NCBI GenBank assembly: GCA_965227045.1
Contig: OZ245718.1
Coordinates: 186,001-250,000, forward strand
DNA length: 64,000 nt
Source: UBA10649 sp965227045
Lineage (GTDB): Bacteria > Actinomycetota > Actinomycetes > S36-B12
Direction: 5' to 3'
Made by a program: the position numbers and the translations under genes. This document shows, one piece after another, positions 25,527 through 33,476 of this stretch; the first letter of the stretch is position 1; every line of letters begins with the position of its first letter. The notes below the pieces were generated by a model. That model saw nothing but the letters and a program-made list of their open reading frames with translations. It made no database searches and was not told the DNA's origin.

Positions 25527-26216
25527 TTGGCCGACTCAGATCGGCAGTCATGGTGGGACATCCCGCTCACCATCGCGATCGCCCTCGGCGTCGTCCTGCT
25601 CATCACCACTTTCATCGTCAAGCCGTTCTCCATCCCCTCGGGGTCGATGGAGGACACGCTCGCCATCGGTGATCGCGTGCTGGTCAACCGGGCGGTGTAT
25701 CACTTCCGCGACATCGAACGCGGAGACATCATCGTGTTCGACGGCTCGGACTCGTTCGTGCCGTCCAGCGAGGTCACCAGTCGCAATCCCGTTGCCGGCG
25801 TGTTCGCGTGGATCGGCCAGTCCATCGGTGTGATGCCCCCGGACTCGACCGATTTCATCAAGCGCGTGATCGGTGTGGGCGGTGACCGCGTGACGTGCTG
25901 CGACGAGGGCGGGCGCATCACCGTCAACGGGACTCCGCTCGACGAGGAGTCGTACATCTATCCGGGCGACGCGCCGAGCACCCAAGACTTCGATGTGGTC
26001 GTGCCTCAAGGCATGCTGTGGGTCATGGGCGACCACCGCTCCAACTCCGCAGACTCCCGCGCGCACCTCGGCGACCCGGGCGGAGGCTTCGTGCCCGAGT
26101 CCAAGGTCGTTGGGCGCGCCATGGCGGTGGTGTGGCCGTTCACCAGCCTGGAGTTCCTGCCCATTCCTGACACCTTCGCCGACGTCGCTCCCGCCGCCGC
26201 GACGACGGGCTCGTAG
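25527..26216 (+). CDS. lepB: Type I signal peptidase (first copy)
   Basis: Signal peptidase I cleaves Sec and Tat signal peptides on the outer face of the membrane. This 229-residue copy has one N-terminal membrane segment (about 13-31), the serine nucleophile in IPSGSMEDTL (Ser40), the general base lysine in FIKRVIGVGGD (Lys112) and the late box GDHRSNSADSR. It starts at TTG 25527, five bases after rplS, and its stop shares one base with the second copy. Tandem lepB genes after rplS are known in actinomycetes such as Streptomyces. Confidence 0.93.
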   Translation: MADSDRQSWWDIPLTIAIALGVVLLITTFIVKPFSIPSGSMEDTLAIGDRVLVNRAVYHFRDIERGDIIVFDGSDSFVPSSEVTSRNPVAGVFAWIGQSIGVMPPDSTDFIKRVIGVGGDRVTCCDEGGRITVNGTPLDEESYIYPGDAPSTQDFDVVVPQGMLWVMGDHRSNSADSRAHLGDPGGGFVPESKVVGRAMAVVWPFTSLEFLPIPDTFADVAPAAATTGS

Positions 26217-27052
26217 TGGCCGTTTCCGCGCGCGAACCGCAGGAGCCGCTGCCGGACGCCGAGCCCGGCATGCGCAGGCGTCATGCTCGCGACCTGGCGC
26301 CGCAGTCCGATCGGAACTCAACGGGACGCTGGTTCCGCGAGATGGCGATCATCGTCGTGTCTGCCCTCGTGCTGTCGGCCCTCGTGCGCGCCTTCCTTGT
26401 CCAGGCGTTCTACGTGCCGAGCGCCTCGATGGAGGACACGCTGCAGGTCAGTGACCGCATCCTCGCTTCGAAGATCACGACGACCCTTGGCGGCGTGTCT
26501 CGCGGGGAGATCGTCGTGTTCAAGGATCCCGGCGACTGGCTCGACGACCCGCCGCCGCCTGCGGGCGGCCTCGCCGGCGCGCTCCACAACGGACTCACCT
26601 TCGTCGGGCTGCTGCCGAGCGACACCGGCCAGGACCTGGTCAAGCGGGTCATCGGAGTCGCGGGCGACCGCGTGGCCTGCTGCGACGTCGACGGCCGCAT
26701 CGTGCTGAACGGGGTGCCGCTCGACGAGGACTACATCATCGGCCCGACCGACCAGGTGCAGTTCGACATCATCGTCCCGCCCGGCAGCGTCTTCGTGCTC
26801 GGCGACAACCGCGGCAATTCACGAGACTCGCGCTACCACCTGGACGTCGACAACGGCGGCGTGCCCGTCGACAACGTCGTGGGCCGGGTGTTCCTCGTCG
26901 TCTGGCCGTTCTCGCAGTTCTCGACTGAGACCATCCCGGACATCTTCGGCAATCCCGCGATCGTCGACGGACCGCGGGGCGTGACGCCGAGTCCGGCAGC
27001 GAGCGTCGCACCGTCGGAGGACATCACCGACGACGGCGCGGACGCCGGCTGA
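26216..27052 (+). CDS. lepB: Type I signal peptidase (second copy)
   Basis: This second signal peptidase I has 278 residues, with a 42-residue charged cytoplasmic extension before its membrane segment (about 43-63). The catalytic serine lies in VPSASMEDTL (Ser71) and the lysine in LVKRVIGVAGD (Lys143); the last box is GDNRGNSRDSR. Both copies share the unusual RV-x-CCD-x-x-GRI segment, so they are probably an old duplication. A Pro/Ser-rich C-terminal tail is present only here. It is sandwiched between lepB copy one and rnhB, with one-base and three-base junctions. Confidence 0.94.
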   Translation: MAVSAREPQEPLPDAEPGMRRRHARDLAPQSDRNSTGRWFREMAIIVVSALVLSALVRAFLVQAFYVPSASMEDTLQVSDRILASKITTTLGGVSRGEIVVFKDPGDWLDDPPPPAGGLAGALHNGLTFVGLLPSDTGQDLVKRVIGVAGDRVACCDVDGRIVLNGVPLDEDYIIGPTDQVQFDIIVPPGSVFVLGDNRGNSRDSRYHLDVDNGGVPVDNVVGRVFLVVWPFSQFSTETIPDIFGNPAIVDGPRGVTPSPAASVAPSEDITDDGADAG

Positions 27053-27055
27053 GCC

Positions 27056-27724
27056 GTGGCAACCGTCACGCTGCGCGTCGAAAAGGGACTGCTCCGCTCG
27101 GGCATCCGGCTGCTGTGCTCGGTCGACGAAGTGGGACGTGGAGCACTCAGCGGACCGGTGAGCGTCGGCATGGTGCTCGTCGACGACAGCGTCCGACGTC
27201 CACTGGCGGGCGTCCGGGACAGCAAGCTGCTGACGCCCGCAGCCCGGGTATCACTCGTGCCGCGCATTCAGCGGTGGGTCGTCGGCTATGCGGTCGGCCA
27301 CGCGACCGCAGCGGAGATTGACGAGATCGGCATCATCGCCGCGCTGCGTCGTGCGGGTCGACGTGCCCTCGCGGCCCTGCCCGAGGTGCCCGACGCCTTC
27401 CTCCTCGACGGCAATCACGACTGGCTCTCGCGACCGAATCAATCGGACCTGTTCGACGACCAACAGGACGCGGATCCGCTGAATGCGCAGATTGCGCCCG
27501 TCAAGACGCGCATCAAGGCGGACCTCACGTGCGCTTCCGTTGCGGCGGCGAGTGTCCTGGCGAAGACCGAGCGCGACGCCCTGATGGTCGGCCTGGCCGA
27601 TGCCTATCCGGACTACGGTTGGCACGAGAACAAGGGGTACGCAACGCCCGAGCACATGGATGCAATCCGCCGCCTGGGCTCCTGCGAGCAGCACCGGAGG
27701 TCGTGGCGACTCCCGGAGCCCTGA
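27056..27724 (+). CDS. rnhB: Ribonuclease HII
   Basis: RNase HII removes ribonucleotides embedded in DNA and RNA primers. The 222-residue protein has the catalytic DEVGRGALSGPV motif (Asp24, Glu25), RDSKLLTP, a third aspartate in LLDGNHDWL (Asp118), and the C-terminal ASVAAASVLAKTERD. The GTG at 27056 lies three bases after lepB copy two. The lepB-rnhB pair is conserved widely; a PPK2-type kinase, not usual here, follows 16 nt later. Confidence 0.95.
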   Translation: MATVTLRVEKGLLRSGIRLLCSVDEVGRGALSGPVSVGMVLVDDSVRRPLAGVRDSKLLTPAARVSLVPRIQRWVVGYAVGHATAAEIDEIGIIAALRRAGRRALAALPEVPDAFLLDGNHDWLSRPNQSDLFDDQQDADPLNAQIAPVKTRIKADLTCASVAAASVLAKTERDALMVGLADAYPDYGWHENKGYATPEHMDAIRRLGSCEQHRRSWRLPEP

Positions 27725-27740
27725 GCCCGAAGGAGTACGC

Positions 27741-28643
27741 GTGACTGACGTTCGAGACGAGATCGTGTCGCAGCTCATCACTCCGCTGCGGGTGAAGCCG
27801 GGCGAGAAGGTCGTCCTCGGGCTCGACTTCGACCCGGCATACAAGCCGGATTCGATCAGCAAGGCGGATGGCGTCGCCCTCCTCGCCTCCGGGGTGAAGC
27901 TGCTCTCCGAGTACCAGGAGCGCCTGGCGGCCCAGGACACCTACGGCGTGCTGCTGTGCCTGCAGGCGATGGACGCCGCGGGCAAGGACGGGACCATCAA
28001 GCACGTGATGTCGGGCGTCAACCCGCAGGGCGTGCACGTGCACAGCTTCAAGGCGCCGACTCCCGACGAACTGGACCATGACTACCTGTGGCGCACGGCC
28101 GTTCGGCTGCCCGCGCGCGGCGAGATCGGCATCTTCAACCGCTCCCACTACGAGGAGGTCCTTGTCGTCCGCGTCCATCCGGAGTTTCTCGACCTCGAGC
28201 GGTTGCCGAACACCGAGAACAAGGACGATGTCTGGAAGCGCCGCTACCGGGAGATCAACGACTGGGAGCGTTACCTGACCGACAACGGCATCGCCGTCGT
28301 CAAGGTGTTCTTGAACCTATCGAAGGACGAGCAGCGCAAGCGGTTCCTGTCGCGCATTGACGAGCCGTCGAAGAACTGGAAGTTCTCGATGGCCGACGCG
28401 CGCGAGCGGCGCCACTGGGACGAGTACCAGCTCGCCTACTCGGAGATGCTGTCGCACACGAGCACGGAATGGGCGCCCTGGTACGTCGTGCCGGCTGATC
28501 GCAAGTGGTTCGCGCGCATCTGTGTGTCCGCGATCCTGGCCCACACCCTCATGAAGATCGACCCGAGGTTCCCGACGCTGGACGCTGCGAAACTCGAGCA
28601 GCTCGCAGAGGTCAGGACCGAGCTCGAAGGCGAGCCGCGCTAG
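27741..28643 (+). CDS. ppk2: PPK2-family polyphosphate:nucleotide phosphotransferase
   Basis: PPK2 enzymes move phosphate between polyphosphate and nucleotides (NDP or NMP). The 300-residue protein has the Walker A-like QAMDAAGKDGTIKHVMSGVN near residue 73, the lid arginines in FNRSHYEEVLVVRVHPEFL, and the FLSRIDEPSKNWKFS segment of the single-domain class usually labelled polyphosphate:nucleotide phosphotransferase. Whether it makes ATP or ADP cannot be told from sequence. GTG 27741 follows GAAGGAGT. It lies between rnhB and yraN, where most actinomycetes have a small DUF2469 gene or nothing, so it is a lineage-specific insertion. Confidence 0.9.
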   Translation: MTDVRDEIVSQLITPLRVKPGEKVVLGLDFDPAYKPDSISKADGVALLASGVKLLSEYQERLAAQDTYGVLLCLQAMDAAGKDGTIKHVMSGVNPQGVHVHSFKAPTPDELDHDYLWRTAVRLPARGEIGIFNRSHYEEVLVVRVHPEFLDLERLPNTENKDDVWKRRYREINDWERYLTDNGIAVVKVFLNLSKDEQRKRFLSRIDEPSKNWKFSMADARERRHWDEYQLAYSEMLSHTSTEWAPWYVVPADRKWFARICVSAILAHTLMKIDPRFPTLDAAKLEQLAEVRTELEGEPR

Positions 28644-28749
28644 CAAGTCACAGCAGCGGTTGCCGTGGTCTGGCGTCCACAACGCGCATGCGTGGACTCG
28701 GCCCTGACTGCGGCAGCCGGAAGCGTTCGCCCCTGAGGGGGTGATCGGG

Positions 28750-29103
28750 TTGAGGGCAAAGGACGCGCTCGGTCGATACGGCGAGGACCTGGCCGTCCAG
28801 CACCTGGAACGCCAGGGTCTGACGATCCTCGCGCGCAACTGGCGCTGCGCGCTGGGCGAACTCGATGTCATCGCGCGCGATGGCGCGCGCTTGGTGGTCT
28901 GCGAGGTCAAGACCCGGTCGAGCGAGCGCTTCGGCAACCCGATCGAGGCCGTCGGCCCGCGCAAGGTCCGGCGACTGCGCCAACTGGCATTGCGCTGGCT
29001 CGACGAGCAGCAGGTGCACGTGCCCGAAATCCGCTTCGACGTCATCGGCATTCTCCAGCCGCCCGCGGGTCCGCCCGTCCTTCAGCACATCAAGGGCGTG
29101 TGA
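28750..29103 (+). CDS. yraN: YraN family (UPF0102) putative endonuclease
   Basis: The 117-residue protein has the YraN/UPF0102 fold, a restriction-endonuclease-like domain: RYGEDLAVQHLERQG, then NWRCALGELDVIARDG and VVCEVKTRSSERFG, which carry the E, D and ExK residues of a PD-(D/E)xK site. The natural substrate is not established. TTG at 28750 is chosen because GAGGGGG lies nine bases ahead; the GTG at 28741 directly abuts that site and would add three residues. It precedes comM and dprA, the conserved yraN-comM-dprA order. Confidence 0.9.
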   Translation: MRAKDALGRYGEDLAVQHLERQGLTILARNWRCALGELDVIARDGARLVVCEVKTRSSERFGNPIEAVGPRKVRRLRQLALRWLDEQQVHVPEIRFDVIGILQPPAGPPVLQHIKGV

Positions 29104-29110
29104 CGACGCC

Positions 29111-30628
29111 ATGGCACTGGCCCAGGTGCACGGCGTCGTGCTGTGGGGTGTGACCGGCGCGTTGGTCACGGTCGAGGTCGAGGTGTCCGACGGCCTGCCG
29201 AGCGTCGGTGTCATCGGCCTGCCCGATGCATCCGTCGGAGAGTCCCGATGGCGGGCGCGGTCGGCAATCGAGTGCACAGGCGGCCGCTGGCCGAACCGGC
29301 GTGTGACGATCAGTCTCACCCCGGCGGAGATCCCCAAGCATGGTGCGGGAATGGATCTGCCCATCGCCATCGGAGTGCTAGCGGCGAGCGATCAACTCCC
29401 CGGCGTCGACCTCGCGGGGACAACATTCATCGGTGAGCTCGGGCTCGACGGCCGGCTGCGCGCGACGCGCGGTGCCCTCGCCGGGGCGCTCGCGGCGAGG
29501 GACGGTGGGCTTGCTCGCGTCATCGTGGCAGCGGACTGCTTCGCGGAGATCGCGAGACTGCCGGGGATCGCGGTGGCGGGTGCCGAAGGCCTCGCCCAGG
29601 TCCTGGCCATCCTGCGCGGCGCGGATCCCGGGAGTATGCGGACCCTCAGCACCCCCGAATCCGAGCAGGCGCAGCCTGACCTCGCGGATGTCCGCGGTCA
29701 TGCCCACGCGCGATTCGCGCTGAGCGTTGCGGCTGCCGGTGGCCATCACATGGCGATGGTCGGCCCGCCAGGCGTCGGCAAGACCCTCCTCGCCGAGCGA
29801 CTGCCGGGAATCCTGCCGGATCTGGACGATCACGAGGCGATCGAGGTCGCGGCGATCCACTCGGTGGCCGGACTCAGCCGAGCCGACTTCCGCCGGCCGC
29901 CGTACCGCGCACCCCACCACTCGGCGTCGAGCGCCGCGCTGCTCGGTGCCGCGGCCGGACATCGGGTCCGGCCTGGAGCGGTGACGCTCGCCCATCGAGG
30001 GATCCTGTTCCTCGACGAGGCACCCGAGTTCGCCCGACCGAGCCTGGAGGGGCTTCGGCAGCCGATGGAGTCTGGGGAGGTCGCGTTGCACCGCGCGGGC
30101 TGGTCCGGCCTGCTTCCGGCAGCATTCCAACTCGTCCTGGCAGCGAACCCCTGTCCGTGCGGGCAGCGCAGTGGCACCGGAGCCGGCTGCTCGTGCCCGC
30201 CGCAGGCGGTGCGCCGCTACGCGGCCCGGCTGTCGGGTCCGCTGCTGGATCGCGTCGACATCAGACTGCGGATCACACAGCCGGCGGTCGCGGAGTTGGC
30301 ATCGAGCGAGCCCGGCGACTCGAGCGCATTGACTCGGGAGCGGGTAGTCGCGGCTCGTGACCGGGCGCGGTCGCGGTACGCATCGCAGCCGTGGTCCACC
30401 AACGCTGCCGTTCCTGCCGCTCATCTGCGACGGCACTGGCCCCCGGACGACGCGGGAGCCGAACTGCTGGCCGACGTCGAGAAGGGTGCGGTCAATCTGC
30501 GTGGGGTCGATCGTGTCCTGCGCATGTCGTGGACCGTCGCAGACATGGCCGGCCGGGGTCGCCCGGGGCGGGCCGAGGTCGCGACCGCCCTTGGCCTGCG
30601 CGGCGCATCATTGAGCTGGCCGGCATGA
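29111..30628 (+). CDS. comM: YifB/ComM family AAA+ ATPase
   Basis: ComM is an AAA+ (Mg-chelatase-like) branch-migration helicase that helps integrate transformed DNA in competent species. The 505-residue protein starts MALAQVHGVVLWGV, has the N-terminal SLTPAEIPKHGAGMDLPIA region, Walker A GPPGVGKTLLAERL near 217, Walker B GILFLDEAPEF, a zinc-like cysteine cluster NPCPCGQRSGTGAGCSCPP, and the C-terminal lid. Its stop overlaps the dprA ATG. The pair suggests DNA uptake or recombination functions. Confidence 0.94.
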   Translation: MALAQVHGVVLWGVTGALVTVEVEVSDGLPSVGVIGLPDASVGESRWRARSAIECTGGRWPNRRVTISLTPAEIPKHGAGMDLPIAIGVLAASDQLPGVDLAGTTFIGELGLDGRLRATRGALAGALAARDGGLARVIVAADCFAEIARLPGIAVAGAEGLAQVLAILRGADPGSMRTLSTPESEQAQPDLADVRGHAHARFALSVAAAGGHHMAMVGPPGVGKTLLAERLPGILPDLDDHEAIEVAAIHSVAGLSRADFRRPPYRAPHHSASSAALLGAAAGHRVRPGAVTLAHRGILFLDEAPEFARPSLEGLRQPMESGEVALHRAGWSGLLPAAFQLVLAANPCPCGQRSGTGAGCSCPPQAVRRYAARLSGPLLDRVDIRLRITQPAVAELASSEPGDSSALTRERVVAARDRARSRYASQPWSTNAAVPAAHLRRHWPPDDAGAELLADVEKGAVNLRGVDRVLRMSWTVADMAGRGRPGRAEVATALGLRGASLSWPA

Positions 30629-31746
30629 GTCCGGACCCGCGGCAGGCACTCATCGCGCTTGCCCACGCGGTCGAGCCCGGCGACGCGCGCTTGGGCCACC
30701 TGGTGCGGCGGGTCGGCCCGGCGGAGGTGGTCGACCGCATCCTTCGCTCCACCACAGGCGTCGCGCACGGCGAGGGAGTGCGCCTGCGGCTGGTGTCCGC
30801 GCGCGTCGACGATGCCGACGACCGCGCTACTGCGGTCGGCGCGCGGATAGTCACGCGCCTGGACCGCGAGTGGCCCACCCAGCTCGAGGACCTCGGCGAC
30901 CAGACGCCGTTCGCCCTGTGGGTGATGGGCGCGGCGAACCTGAGGCTGCTCGCATTGAGGTCGCTCGCAATGGTTGGCGCGCGCGCCTGCACGGCGTATG
31001 GCGAGGAGGTGGCCCGAGCATGGGCTGCCGAGTTCAGCGGCGAGCGGTGGTGCGTGGTTTCCGGCGGCGCGTTCGGCATCGATGCCGCGTCGCACCGAGG
31101 CGCCCTCGCCGCCGGCGGCCCGACGATCTGCGTGCTTGCGGGCGGCGTCGACATGCCGTACCCGCGTGCGCACGACGCGTTGATAGCCCGCATAGCCGAT
31201 GAGGGACTCGTGGTGAGCGAGTCGCCGCCCGGGGAGTCCGTGCGGCGGCAGCGCTTCCTGTCGCGCAATCGGGTCATCGCCGCGATCAGTCGAGCGACGC
31301 TTGTCATCGAGGCCGCTGCGCGATCGGGCACGATTGCCACCGCGCGTGCCGCGTCGGGCATGAACCGGCCGGTCCTCGCGGTGCCGGGGCCGGTCACGTC
31401 GCCGGCGTCGACGGGCTGCCATCGCATGATCCGCGACGGCGATGCGGTACTCGTCGAATCGGCTGGCGATGTCCTCGAACTCCTCGACCTCGCGGGCGGC
31501 CAGCGCGCCTCGGGCGCCGGCGCCGATGCCGATGAGCGCGCTGGACTGAGCTCGGCCGAGAAGCAGGTGCTCGACGCAATGCCGACGAGGTCGGCGCTCA
31601 GCGCGGATGCGCTCGCAGCCGCGGCAGCGATGCCGACACCTGAGGTGTGGTCGGCGCTCGGGGTGCTCGAGACGCGGGGCTGGGTTCGACAGGAGGCGGC
31701 GGGCTGGCGCTTGGCGCGCCTCACCCGCCCTCGACGCGCTGGTTGA
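30625..31746 (+). CDS. dprA: DNA-processing protein DprA
   Basis: DprA loads RecA onto single-stranded DNA during transformation. The 373-residue protein has the Rossmann-like DprA domain (LAMVGARACTAYGEEVAR, VSGGAFGIDAASHRGAL, CVLAGGVDMPYPR, RFLSRNRVIAAIS, ARSGTIATARAA) and a C-terminal winged helix. The ATG at 30625 overlaps the comM stop, fixing the start. The xerC-like gene follows 12 nt later. No comE-type uptake genes are in the window, so natural competence is not shown. Confidence 0.94.
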   Translation: MSPDPRQALIALAHAVEPGDARLGHLVRRVGPAEVVDRILRSTTGVAHGEGVRLRLVSARVDDADDRATAVGARIVTRLDREWPTQLEDLGDQTPFALWVMGAANLRLLALRSLAMVGARACTAYGEEVARAWAAEFSGERWCVVSGGAFGIDAASHRGALAAGGPTICVLAGGVDMPYPRAHDALIARIADEGLVVSESPPGESVRRQRFLSRNRVIAAISRATLVIEAAARSGTIATARAASGMNRPVLAVPGPVTSPASTGCHRMIRDGDAVLVESAGDVLELLDLAGGQRASGAGADADERAGLSSAEKQVLDAMPTRSALSADALAAAAAMPTPEVWSALGVLETRGWVRQEAAGWRLARLTRPRRAG

Positions 31747-31758
31747 CACCATGGACGC

Positions 31759-32697
31759 GTGCCGTCTGCCATCGCCCTGCCCTCGGCGCTCGACGACGCT
31801 CTGGAGGGGTTCATCGAGCACGTGCGGGACGAGCGCGGCCGGAGCGCGCACACCGTGCGGGCCTATCGCGGCGATGTCACGGACCTGCTGGCCTACTGCT
31901 CGGACCGATCCGTCGTGGAGCCCGGCCAGATCACCCTCGCGCACCTGCGCGGGTGGCTCGCCCTGCAAAGTGCCAACGGGCTGGCGCGCGCCACCCTCGC
32001 CCGCCGTGCCGCCGCGGCGCGTGCCTTCACGGCCTGGTGCCAGCGCCGCGGGCTGACGTCGATCGATGTAGGCGACCGGCTGGCGAGTCCGCAGATCGCC
32101 AGGACGCTCCCGACGATCCTGGATGCCGCGGAGGCAACGGCTCTCATGGACCATGCGGCCGTCGCCGCCGATGATGGTGACCCCGTCGCGATCCGCGATC
32201 GCTCGATAGTGGAGCTCCTGTATGCCACCGGCGTCCGCGTGGCGGAGGTCTGCTCGGCTGATACCGGTTCTGTTGACCGCCACCGGAACACGATCCGAGT
32301 TCTCGGCAAGGGGGGGAAGGAGCGCACCGTGCCCTTCGGGGGTCCCGCCGCGCAGGCGCTGGCGGCATGGCTCGCGGTGCGCGAGGAACTCACGGACCAG
32401 GTCAGCGGGCCGCTGTACGTGGGCGTGCGGGGAGGCAGAATCGACCCGCGCACAGTGCGGACGGTCGTCCACCGGCTGTCGGCCGCGGCTGGGGGCCCGG
32501 AGGTCGCGCCACACGGACTGCGCCACACGGCGGCGACCCATGTACTCGAAGGCGGCGCCGATCTGCGCACCGTTCAGGAGTTGCTGGGCCACGCAACCTT
32601 GTCGACGACCCAGCGCTACACCCATGTGTCGGTGGAACGGCTTCGCTCGGAGTTCGTGCTGGCGCACCCGAGGGCGTCGACGGACACGCAGGACTGA
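31759..32697 (+). CDS. xerC: Tyrosine recombinase XerC-like
   Basis: XerC/D recombinases resolve chromosome dimers at dif. The 312-residue protein has an N-terminal SAM-like core-binding domain (FIEHVRDERGRSAHTVRAY) and a catalytic domain with Arg160 (GVRVAEV), a lysine in GKGGKER, His252-x-x-Arg255 (HGLRH), His278 (GHATLS) and Tyr287 (QRYTH), a complete set. Its place between dprA and rpsB is the conserved chromosomal xerC position, so it is housekeeping, not phage. Its 3' 296 nt overlap the open frame of the convergent M23 peptidase gene. Confidence 0.92.
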   Translation: MPSAIALPSALDDALEGFIEHVRDERGRSAHTVRAYRGDVTDLLAYCSDRSVVEPGQITLAHLRGWLALQSANGLARATLARRAAAARAFTAWCQRRGLTSIDVGDRLASPQIARTLPTILDAAEATALMDHAAVAADDGDPVAIRDRSIVELLYATGVRVAEVCSADTGSVDRHRNTIRVLGKGGKERTVPFGGPAAQALAAWLAVREELTDQVSGPLYVGVRGGRIDPRTVRTVVHRLSAAAGGPEVAPHGLRHTAATHVLEGGADLRTVQELLGHATLSTTQRYTHVSVERLRSEFVLAHPRASTDTQD

Positions 32698-33160
32698 CGA
32701 CGCCTCGCGCGCGCGTGTTCCCGAGCGGCTTGAGAACGGCAGGCGCGCGCTCGAGGATCGACAGCGGGTCGTAGTAGCCGGCGTCGTCGCGCAGCCCGAC
32801 GTGGACACATCCGCGAATCCCGCCGCAGTGCCCGCCCACCGCCGCGACCGTGCCGATCTGGTCGCCGGCGTTCACGAGCTCGCCCACCCACACGGTGGCG
32901 ATCACCGGCTCGTAGGTCGAGCGCAGCCCGGCGTCATGGCTCACCGCGACGACCGGCTTGCCGGCAACGGCGCCGGCGACGGTGACCGTCCCGGACGCCA
33001 TCGCCAGCACGGGGGTGCCGGTCGCCGCGGTGAGGTCGATACCCCGGTGCCCTGCTGACCAGGCCTGGGCGGGCGGGTCGAAGCCGTGGACGACACGGGG
33101 AGGGTCAACCGGCCAGGCGCCGGCGGCCAGGGTCGCGGTGAGGAGGATCGGTAGGAGCAT
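32402..33160 (-). CDS. Secreted M23-family metallopeptidase with read-through into xerC
   Basis: The first 150 residues form a short signal peptide (MLLPILLTATLAAGA) and a compact LytM/M23 domain: HRGIDLTAATGTPVLA, which has the HxxxD zinc ligands, and GGIRGCVHVGLR with a later histidine. M23 enzymes cut peptidoglycan cross-bridges. A single M23 protein between xerC and rpsB is typical of actinomycetes and usually ends just after a DPL-type motif, seen here as YYDPLSILERAP. This frame has no stop there and runs 296 nt antisense into xerC, giving 252 residues whose last hundred look like shadow sequence. A lost stop or an indel is likely. Confidence 0.75.
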   Translation of the reverse strand: MLLPILLTATLAAGAWPVDPPRVVHGFDPPAQAWSAGHRGIDLTAATGTPVLAMASGTVTVAGAVAGKPVVAVSHDAGLRSTYEPVIATVWVGELVNAGDQIGTVAAVGGHCGGIRGCVHVGLRDDAGYYDPLSILERAPAVLKPLGNTRARGVVSPACPSTPSGAPARTPSEAVPPTHGCSAGSSTRLRGPATPERCADRRRLRVHGSPPCGAVRVARPPGPQPRPTAGGRPSALCAGRFCLPARPRTAAR

Positions 33161-33476
33161 GGCCGAAGCCTCGCCTGCCGGCTGGTGAGCAGATCAGCCC
33201 GAATCGACCGCGGGGGAGCCGGGCCCGCCCGTCGCAGAGCCTGTGGACGGAGCATGGGTCCCGACCGCGTACCATAGGAGCACCTCACGGGCCGTTTCGT
33301 CGGACCGAGAGGAATTCGCATGACCCAGATCGCAGGCGCGAGGCCTGCGCCGCACGCTGCTCGGTTCCGCCTCGGCGGGAGTCGGCGTCGGGGGTCATCA
33401 GGGGTGCCGGACGACCGTCCGGGACCAACAACCGACAGCGTCGGTCCCTCGGGGCTGGCGCGAACAGGAGTGCACC
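33161..33476. other. 316-nt intergenic region with the rpsB leader
   Basis: This gap holds divergent signals for the M23 gene (minus strand) and rpsB. Pieces that could pair include GGACGACCGTCC (33410-33421), CCGAC/GTCGG (33432-33444) and GGGACC/GGTCCC (33421-33448), so a structured rpsB leader is plausible. An ATG at 33320 with GAGAGGA ahead opens a frame that runs into rpsB out of phase; I do not call it a gene. TACCAT (33270-33275) is a possible -10 box. Confidence 0.4.

Noticed and set aside
31759..32697. Phage-type integrase marking a mobile element
   Set aside because: The gene is in the conserved XerC position between dprA and rpsB, with no tRNA, attachment site or phage genes near it.
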